In this document: positions 57,924 through 64,000 of the stretch, piece after piece
How the letters are laid out: every line of letters begins with the position of its first letter
Position numbering within the stretch: position 1 is the first letter of the stretch
Assembly (NCBI GenBank): GCA_030562195.1
Contig: CM060203.1
Coordinates: 16,310,534 to 16,374,533, forward strand
Source: Nipponacmea schrenckii
Taxonomy: Eukaryota; Mollusca; Gastropoda; Lottiidae
Reading direction: 5' to 3'
Length of the DNA stretch: 64,000 bases
Program-made: the position numbers and the translations under genes
Notes under the pieces: model-generated
Told to the model about the DNA's origin: nothing
The model's input: only the letters and a program-made list of their open reading frames with translations
Database searches by the model: none

Positions 57924-58198
57924 TTAAAGATAAAAGAGCGCTAAATACGCCTACTTCAGCATATTAGTAAAACAACACACTTTGTAAAGTTTTATTAAAT
58001 ATCTGTTAACAAAAAAGTGCAGAATGTGCAGTCAATTCTAATATTTTTTGGACTATAAATGGAAAGAGCTTAGACATATTCTTTTATTTAGGCCAAATTT
58101 GAAAATTTTATCATACATTATTGCAGAAATAACGCAATAATTAAATTAAAGGTCAAACATGCTAGATTTATACGGATGGACGTACTCACTGCTAATAC

Positions 58199-59000
58199 CA
58201 TCTTCATAATTTCAAGCTTTAAGAATTTCATACCTATACCTTGATTAATATTGACACCTTTCTTGTATCATGGAAGTATGTAAATGAAGCCATTTAATTG
58301 CATTTTACGCTAGCGAATACAGCCAATCAAATGCCTCAACAAAGTCTTTGAACACAAAGCCATAATGTTTAGTCTTTTGTCGTTGTCTGATTGGCTGTAT
58401 TTGCTGGCGTACAACGCAATCAAATTGCTTTAATAGCAACATTCCATGATATAAGAAAGGTTGTAATTGTAGTCAAGTTTTAAAGGGATAATAGGCATTA
58501 GAAGGAAGATAAAAATTTAATTTCACTTAAATTTGGATAATAACAGTATGTTTTCATCAGTGGACTTACCTGGTGTCATAACTTATACATCAAAATCCCT
58601 CTATTATCGGATAAATCCACAAAATCATGTAGTTAATTATAAAACGCTTAATACTTCCATAAAGCGATTTTCAAATTGTAAATATAAAGGAAAGTAACTC
58701 TAACATGTGGGTTTTCACGCGGCCTTGACCCCTACTGTTGAATTGCACAATGATGTTTTAGCCTTGATTTCCCAGACACTTTGATTCTCAAACTGAATAG
58801 AATCATACCAGACTCACTTTTTTTTTTAAATTCCGAATATATTTTTATTGTCGCTTTTTAAAATTTGGTAAAGTGTGGGATGCATACTTATTTAACTAAT
58901 AGTCAATATTAAACACAAATATTAGCCGTAGGACAAGTGTATTCTAATGGCTATTATCCCTTTAAGTACGAAGTTTGTAACAGCTTGAGATTATGAAAAT
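58199..59000. mobile_element. Foldback MITE family 1, long palindromic copy with nested insertion
   Basis: Left arm atcttcataatttcaagctt, ttgtatcatggaagtatgta, gctagcgaatacagccaatc; mirrored right arm gattggctgtatttgctggc, caacattccatgatataaga, then after the nested element gtttgtaacagcttgagatt-atgaaaatg. Arms are about 120 bp before the nested insertion at 58484. Confidence 0.85.
58484..58961. mobile_element. T2/Kolobok-like MITE, copy 5, nested
   Basis: Perfect inverted ends AGGGATAATAG / CTATTATCCCT flanked by TTAA at 58480-58483 and 58962-58965. Inserted in the right arm of the family-1 foldback. At 478 bp it is the longest copy; it alone contains a plain central part (tttacacgcggcct-like region about 58710-58850). 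Confidence 0.85.
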
Positions 59001-59080
59001 GTGCCAATAGTATCATTGCAAATTCAAAATCTGGGGGTTTTAAAAATAAAAATGATGCTAAAATATTAGTGTTATTTTAC

Positions 59081-59125
59081 CACTTCTAATTCAGCTTCTT
59101 CTATCACATCTCCTTCTATCATACT
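59081..59125 (-). CDS. Candidate 45-nt cassette exon in FERM F3 lobe
   Basis: Minus-strand stretch flanked by an acceptor-like tttgtttctaaaag and a donor-like gtaaaataac. It has no stop in phase 0 and would add SMIEGDVIEEAELEV between HNAR (60495) and DQSN (55220), both phase-0 boundaries. It is exactly 15 codons and rich in GAA/GAAG, as in exonic splicing enhancers. Human PTPN4 has no such segment, so it would be an optional acidic insert in the turn between the first two F3 strands. The donor is weaker than those of the core exons. No transcript evidence is available here. Confidence 0.45.
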
Positions 59126-60160
59126 CTTTTAGAAACAAAATAAATACAAACATAACTAAGTACTCAAATACTAAGTACAAGTCAAGATAAGTTTCACACT
59201 TAAAGAGGCAGACCCACATAATTCAAATGAAAATATCTATAAATTTACCACCATTCAATGCAACAATGACAGTGAAAAGACTACCTTTAATAAGGTCCCA
59301 TCTTCACAATGTCTAGCATTATTGTAGACAAAATTTGTAATGCCTCTGCATTGTGAAGATGTCCAAAAACTTATTTTAAACTAGGTCTACTAAGAGTATA
59401 TATATTCATCAAAACTATATAAAAGAACTTTTCCATAAAGCATAAAAAGATAGTAATTCTTTTAAGGTTTTTGTCTATGAGGTGACAATTTGTATTTCGT
59501 GGGAGACCACTTGAAACTTGTATAAATTTGCCATATTTGGGCATTTTCACTTTTCAGCACTTTTTTAAAGTTCATAAAATCAGAATAACACTTATAATAA
59601 ACAGTGGGAACGGGTATACTGGTTTTCTATGTTCATAGGTCTGAAGCTTTAAATGAACTATTTGTTTTGAAGGTCTAACTGATTAGAAGTGAATTCATAA
59701 ATTTTTTCTTAGTAAGATTTGCTTGAATATTTTTTGTAGTGCTTATTTCACACTGGATGCTTAGCAAAACAAATATGCAAACAATATATAGAACACACCA
59801 ATTGCTATATTAACATTTATCCATACTAATCTAGTAGCAAGAAGGCTTTTACAACACATTCAAACCAAAAACCAACATGATCAAGTACTACATGAGTCAG
59901 TTACATCTTTCTACATGTTCTGTAATACCAAGGGACATTTCTATTAACTCTTGCTATCTTCGGCCCCTCGGTAGGGTGGGGTCCCAGGGTTCTAACCCTG
60001 CAAGCGAGAATTAAGCCCCAGCAAAGCTTTTCAGCTCAAATGAGATTGTTTGATTTGACCTGACTTTTTTCAAACCAAAAAGATATTTGACTATGTGTTT
60101 GGAGCCTCAAAATCGTAGGACAACTTCTCTAGGTTTCCATTTTTCAAAAGTTCGTAGTCG
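59126..60160. other. Intron with small hairpin
   Basis: 59301-59365 has 'catcttcacaatgtctagca' and 'ctctgcattgtgaagatg' inverted (ends of the family-1 type). Otherwise AT-rich. 60170-60240 is a SINE head fragment (tggaccttcaggttagtaag, attcactgagcgac). Confidence 0.55.
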
Positions 60161-60494
60161 ACCTTTTGCATGAATTGAAGCCTGGACCTTCAGGTTAGTA
60201 AGCAAGTGTTTTAATTCACTGAGCGACTGAGGCTCCCTAAAGCAACAGTCATAACTTCCTAAAAGATTGAATATATTTGTAGGGATTATGCAATTTTTGT
60301 ACAGTTCTAGTATTTTCAAGGACTATTTACCTAACTTTACAACAAAGACAGGTTAAACTGGAAAATTAAAAAATCTGAGGTGATAGTTCCTTGGTATTTC
60401 AGATATTTTTACATCTACACTATAAATAAAATATATAGAAAGCTAGGTAATGAACTCTTCATTCGACACCTAGTCAAAGCATGCTTACCCTTAC

Positions 60495-60582
60495 CCGAGC
60501 ATTATGTAAATCTACACCATACATCTCTAGACGCTTAGCCTTGTCCAGGAAATTATACTCGGCATCAGCAGGATTCTGACCC
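60495..60582 (-). CDS. PTPN4: PTPN4 exon: FERM F2/F3 junction
   Basis: An 88-nt exon, acceptor tttcatttacag, donor gtaagg (a second gtaagc lies 6 bases further and could extend it by two codons). It encodes [20 protein letters not shown] followed by YGVDLHNAR. This covers the last F2 helix and the first beta strand of the PH-like F3 lobe (YGV-(D/E)-(L/F)-H). It ends in phase 0 after CGG, so an in-frame cassette could be placed before the next exon. Confidence 0.95.
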
Positions 60583-60634
60583 CTGTAAATGAAAATCATG
60601 TACATATTAACTTAGCTGAAAAAATATAAGGTCA

Positions 60635-61650
60635 TTTGAGGAAAATTCAAAATATAATGGTCATCTGGGGAAAATTCAAAATATAATGGTCATCTGGGGA
60701 AAAATCAAAATATAATGGTCATCTGGGGAAAATTCAAAATATAATGGTCATTTGAGGAAAATTCATAAATGGTCATCTGGGGAAAATTCAAAATATAATG
60801 GTCATCTGGGGAAAATTCAAAATATAATGGTCATTTGAGGAAAATTCAAAATATAATAGTCATATAAGGAAAATTCAAAATAAAATATAATGGTCATCTT
60901 GGAGAAAATTCAAAATATAATGGTCATCTGAGGAAATTCAAAATATAATGGTCATCTGGAGACAATTCAAAATATAATGGTCATCTGGAGAAAATTCAAA
61001 ATATAATAGTCATCTGAAAAAAAAATGGTCATCTGGAGAAAATTCAAAATATAATGGTCATCTGGGGAAAATTCAAAATATAATGGTCATCTGGGAAAAT
61101 TTAAAATATAATTGTCATCTGGGGAAAATTAAAAAATATAATGGTCATCTGGGAAAAATTCAAAAAAATAATGGTCATCTGGGGAAAATTAAAAATATAA
61201 TGGTCATCTGGGGAAAATAAAATATAATGGTCATCTGGGGAAAATTCAAAATATAATGGTAATCTGGAAAAATTCAAAATATAATGGCCAGCTGGGTAAA
61301 ATTCAAAATATAATGGTATCTTGAGGAAATTCAAAATATAATGGCCACCTGGGTAAAATTCAAAATATATGGTATTGATTATGGTCATCTGAGGAACAAT
61401 ATCCCATTAAATATATTATAATGGTCATCTAGAGAAAATTCAAAATATAATGGTCATCTGGAGAAAATTAAAAATATAATGGTCATCTGGGGAAAATTCG
61501 AAATATAATGGTCATCTGGGGAAAATTCGAAATATAATGGTCATCTGGAAAAAATATAATGGTCATCTGGAGAAAATTCAAAATATAATGGTCATCTGAG
61601 GAAATTTAAAAATATAATGGTCATCTGAAGAAAATTCAAAATCTAATAGT
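60635..61650. repeat. Minisatellite, about 30-bp unit, about 33 copies
   Basis: Units of aaaattcaaaatataatggt-catctgggg with many small indels. The largest tandem array in the window by copy number. It lies between FERM exons 60582 and 61769. Confidence 0.96.
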
Positions 61651-61768
61651 CTAAGTCCAAGTAAGGGAAGACTGGTATCACAAACTAGGGAGTTGTTGGA
61701 AGCTGACATATTAACATTCGCTTCCAGTCGAATCCCCAACAAATAGTGTTCAAAAAAACTATTCATAC

Positions 61769-61889
61769 CTGTGTTGCTTGTGTTTCTCGGCCACCTGTCT
61801 TTCGAAATCTTCGGTTTGATTTGGTACAAACACATATCCCATTAAATAACCTTCTTTATGTTCATCTGGATTATAGTCACCTAATTCAG
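61769..61889 (-). CDS. PTPN4: PTPN4 exon: FERM F2 lobe, end
   Basis: A 121-nt exon, acceptor ttcttccacag, donor gtatgaat. It reads ELGDYNPDEHKEGYLMGYVF and then VPNQTEDFERQVAEKHKQH. SELGDY and the (I/V)PNQ-xDFE motif are diagnostic for PTPN3/4 FERM domains. It ends with AG, completed by the next exon to Arg. Just downstream (left) the intron carries a 1-kb, 30-bp minisatellite that begins about 120 bp from this donor. Confidence 0.96.
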
Positions 61890-61994
61890 CTGTGGAAGAA
61901 ATCATCACAATTCAAGACACAATTCCTTATTTTTGGACTATTACTTTACCAAGTTGAAGCATTAAAATTAAATGTTCATTTTAAATGAATGAAA

Positions 61995-62345
61995 TGAATG
62001 GAATTTTACGTCCTACTATTCTGTGCCTTATGGGCTAATGAAGAAGGGCAACACCATGCAGTGTGCAATGAAGGAAAATTTGCCACGACAGCAGCCTTAG
62101 CCTACTCTTTTTGCGATTTTTAGCTGTTGAGGGATCTTAATGAGCACAGCCTGTAGCACAGGGGGCCTCGGTTTATTGTCTCATCTGAACAACTAGACCC
62201 TTGTCTATGCTAGTCCCTTCGTCCTGCATAACTGACAAGGGGAAACCGTGCTGAAAAACCAAAAGTTCATCTTGACCTTTGCTGGGAATGAACTGTGAAC
62301 CCTTAGGTTAGCAAACAAGCATCTAAATCACTGAGCCATGGCAAA
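61995..62345 (-). mobile_element. tRNA-derived SINE, complete minus-strand copy
   Basis: atggaattttacgtcctact, aacaccatgcagtgtgcaat, tttttgcgatttttagctgt, cctcggtttattgtctcatc, then the complement of the head tttgctgggaatgaactgtg, aggttagcaaacaagcatct and cactgagccatgg. It lies immediately left of the 62405 exon donor. Confidence 0.87.
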
Positions 62346-62404
62346 TCCCTAACATTCGTTCTAAGAGGCAGTATGGCTTTAAAAAAGTTGATTTACACAC
62401 TTAC

Positions 62405-62502
62405 ATTGAACAGCATAACTAGATAAGAGAGCAGCTTGACTAGGCACACAGACTAATTTCCCTGTCAAGATATCTTTCTTCACTTGTAGAAAAAAATGGT
62501 AC
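62405..62502 (-). CDS. PTPN4: PTPN4 exon: FERM F2 lobe, middle
   Basis: A 98-nt exon, acceptor ttctaatag, donor gtaagtgtg. It encodes YHFFLQVKKDILTGKLVC followed by VPSQAALLSSYAVQ, the acyl-CoA-binding-protein-like helical F2 lobe. YxxFLQxKxDILTG and AALLxSxAVQ are the family landmarks. It enters with one base and leaves with one base (T), which joins CT of the next exon to make Ser. Confidence 0.96.
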
Positions 62503-62744
62503 CTATTAGAACAAAAAAAATAACATTATGAGTCTACTTACAACAACATGCCAAATGACAAACTGGAAGAGTCAAAATTTCATAGAATAAGTACTTTCAC
62601 AATTAGTAAAGGTACAACATCTTTATCTTATAAGAAGATAATCAGGGATTAATGAAGAAGCCATAATTTAGAGATGTGGTACCTGTGTCACGAAGTCATG
62701 TTATACTGACCCTCATCTTTTAAATGTTGTTCAAATCAGAACTT

Positions 62745-62850
62745 CATCCTATACCTTGACTACAAGCCCCACTTTCTTATATTACAGTCACTGTGATTGG
62801 ATTGTACACCAGCGAATACAACCAATCAGTGCCCTTGATTTCATGCGTTA
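62745..62850 (+). repeat. Family-1 MITE left-arm fragment
   Basis: tataccttgactacaagccc, gattggattgtacaccagcg and ccaatcagtgcccttgattt, then 'gagaaccagctggtaaaaga' of the other dispersed repeat at 62860. Confidence 0.72.
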
Positions 62851-62949
62851 AGAAATCTGCCCGAGAACCAGCTGGTAAAAGATTCTTAAATGTGAACCCA
62901 ATATAGTTGTTTCTTACTTTTGATATTTTTTGTCACCTAAAGTAATTAC

Positions 62950-63028
62950 CTTGTATATTCTTCTGATAATTTACTTGGATCCGAAACATAAAATTTTACA
63001 CGAAAATAGAAGACAAATGGAGGACCAA
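62950..63028 (-). CDS. PTPN4: PTPN4 exon: start of FERM F2 lobe
   Basis: A 79-nt exon with acceptor ttttttttcag and donor gtaattac. It encodes FRVKFYVSDPSKLSEEYT after a short GPPFVFY lead, the F1-to-F2 junction of the family (human reads FFRVKFFVSDP). It starts with TT, completing the previous codon, and ends with AG, completed by G of the next exon to give Arg. The three phases fit without adjustment. A two-copy 50-bp repeat begins just upstream of its acceptor. Confidence 0.95.
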
Positions 63029-63049
63029 CTGAAAAAAAAATTTAAAAAA

Positions 63050-63150
63050 AGTTTAAAGTATACCCATAAGCGCTTATTTTCACCCCCATGTAAAATAAAA
63101 AAATGTTCAAAGTATACCCATAAGCACTTATTCTCACCCATGTAAAATAA
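63050..63150. repeat. Short tandem, about 52-bp unit, 2 copies
   Basis: Two units of aaagtatacccataagcgct-tattttcacccccatgtaaa. It lies just upstream of the 62950-63028 exon acceptor. Confidence 0.88.
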
Positions 63151-63189
63151 ACAGTTAATTATCATTTTATCTCTCTACAATTGAGCACT

Positions 63190-63645
63190 ATTTTAACAAT
63201 GGTATTTATATATCATTCTACATAAGCTGTATTGAGCTGTATTTTAACAGAAGTATTTATATATCATTCTACAATGCATGGAGTAAGCTGTATTTTAACA
63301 GTAGTATTTATATATCATTCTACAATAGATGTATTGAGCTGTATTTTAACAGTGGTACATGTATTTCAATATTGCTCTACAATAAAAGTATTGAGCTGTA
63401 TTTTAACAGTAGTATTTATATATCATTCTACAATGCATGGAGTAAGCTGTATTTTAACCATAGTATATCTATATCGCTCTGCAATTGATGTATTGAGCAC
63501 TATTCTAACAATGGTATTTATATATCATTCTACAATATATGTATTGAGCTGTATTTTAACAGTGGTATTTCCATATTGCTCTGCAATTGATGTATTGAGC
63601 ACTGCAATTGATGTATTGGGCACTATTTTAACAGTGAAAATGTCT
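63190..63645. repeat. Minisatellite, 51-bp unit, about 9 copies (inverse of the 34.2-kb array)
   Basis: Units of gtattgagctgtattttaac-agtagtatttatatatcatt-ctacaatagat, the reverse complement of the unit at 34245-34760. It lies in the same gene, about 29 kb away. Confidence 0.95.
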
Positions 63646-63722
63646 TATTAATGTATGTTTAAATACAAATATCTTAAATGTCAACTTAAAAGGAAATGAA
63701 ACAGATGGTAAAATATACTCAC

Positions 63723-63765
63723 TTCTGCATTGCTTTTTAATGGTTTTTAAAGGATCAAGCCACCT
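63723..63765 (-). CDS. PTPN4: PTPN4 exon: end of FERM F1 lobe
   Basis: A 43-nt exon and the first of this gene inside the window. It encodes RWLDPLKTIKKQCR, matching the WLDPLK-IKKQ segment that closes the ubiquitin-like F1 lobe of PTPN3/4. The acceptor is tattttag at 63766 and the donor gtgagtatat at 63722. It ends one base into a codon (phase 1), completed by the TT that opens the next exon. Earlier exons are not in the window. Confidence 0.93.
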
Positions 63766-63897
63766 CTAAAATAATATAAACACAACCACATTAAAATCAT
63801 TATGATAATTTAAATTAAAGATGGCTCACCAGGCAGCAGTTAGGAAATCACAAATTTCTTCTAGTAAAAAACAAACTCATACTAATTTTAAAACAGA

Positions 63898-64000
63898 AAT
63901 GAATTCAGTAATCTAGTGTTTACGTCCTACTATTTGCACCTAATGGGCTAATAAAGATGAGTTTCACCATGCAGTGTGCAATGAGGGAAATTTTACAATG
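63898..64000 (-). repeat. SINE, truncated by window edge
   Basis: gtttacgtcctactatttgc, ctaatgggctaataaagatg, caccatgcagtgtgcaatga, gggaaattttac. The head side continues past 64000. Confidence 0.82.

Larger units (their letters stand above)
2945..63765 (-). other. PTPN4: FERM-PDZ protein tyrosine phosphatase gene, 5' end missing
   Basis: Gene-level entry joining the minus-strand exons listed below. The predicted product is a non-receptor tyrosine phosphatase with a FERM domain (membrane and cytoskeleton binding), an FA region, a long Ser/basic linker, one PDZ domain (binds C-terminal peptides) and a C-terminal classical PTP domain. This order is unique to the PTPN3/PTPN4 (Ptpmeg) family. Exon phases agree across every junction except entry into the linker exon near 13590. 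Introns range from about 250 bp to about 20 kb. The start codon and the first part of the FERM F1 lobe lie right of the window. Vertebrates have two paralogues; invertebrates usually have one, so the PTPN4 symbol means the PTPN3/4 clade. The linker appears several times longer than in human PTPN4. Confidence 0.95.

Noticed and set aside
63232..63651. 139-codon plus-strand frame rich in hydrophobic residues
   Set aside because: It translates the 51-bp minisatellite; the same peptide appears from the inverted array at 34.2-34.7 kb.

Overview
The window is AT-rich animal nuclear DNA. It has long introns, consensus GT-AG splice sites and a very high load of dispersed and tandem repeats. Only one gene is recognisable: a protein tyrosine phosphatase of the FERM-PDZ type (PTPN3/PTPN4 of vertebrates, Ptpmeg of Drosophila). 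It lies on the minus strand, so it reads from about 63765 down to a stop codon at 2945. The repeats (a 161-bp unit of the 'aactcaaaaaccg / ccaagtttcattaagat' kind ending in 'gacggacggacagg', tRNA-headed SINEs, foldback MITEs) suggest a mollusc or another lophotrochozoan. That is inference from repeat style; no species is claimed.

Gene layout in transcription order: FERM F1/F2/F3 lobes in exons from 63765 to 54091; FERM-adjacent (FA) region at 51099-51031 and the start of 48948-48703; a long basic, Ser-rich linker at 48948-48703, 34220-34076 and about 13590-12565; PDZ domain at 10096-10007 and 8442-8229; PTP catalytic domain from 7608 to 2945. Twenty-two exons join with consistent phase. The catalytic set is complete: KNRYRDISPYD, WPDHGVPDD and [10 protein letters not shown]. 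The FERM N-terminus, start codon and promoter lie beyond the right edge. Three further phase-compatible exon candidates sit inside introns (45 nt at 59081, 123 nt at 37094, 18 nt at 39895) and may be cassette exons. The large linker exon carries an apparent one-base frameshift at about 13230-13320.

The introns hold more than twenty different minisatellites (units of 14 to 161 bp). They also hold at least three MITE families (a foldback with TACCTTGACTGCAATAGCC arms; a TTAA-flanked T2/Kolobok-like family starting AGGGATAATAG; a family with GTAAAGAGGTTTTCTAAA arms), a TTAA-flanked 1,068-bp element, a TA-flanked 1,550-bp element and about 17 copies or fragments of a tRNA-derived SINE. Several minisatellites appear to have grown out of MITE ends, and two insertions are nested, so relative ages can be read. 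No RNA gene, CRISPR array, viral gene or second protein-coding gene was found. Most other open frames are low-complexity products of tandem repeats.
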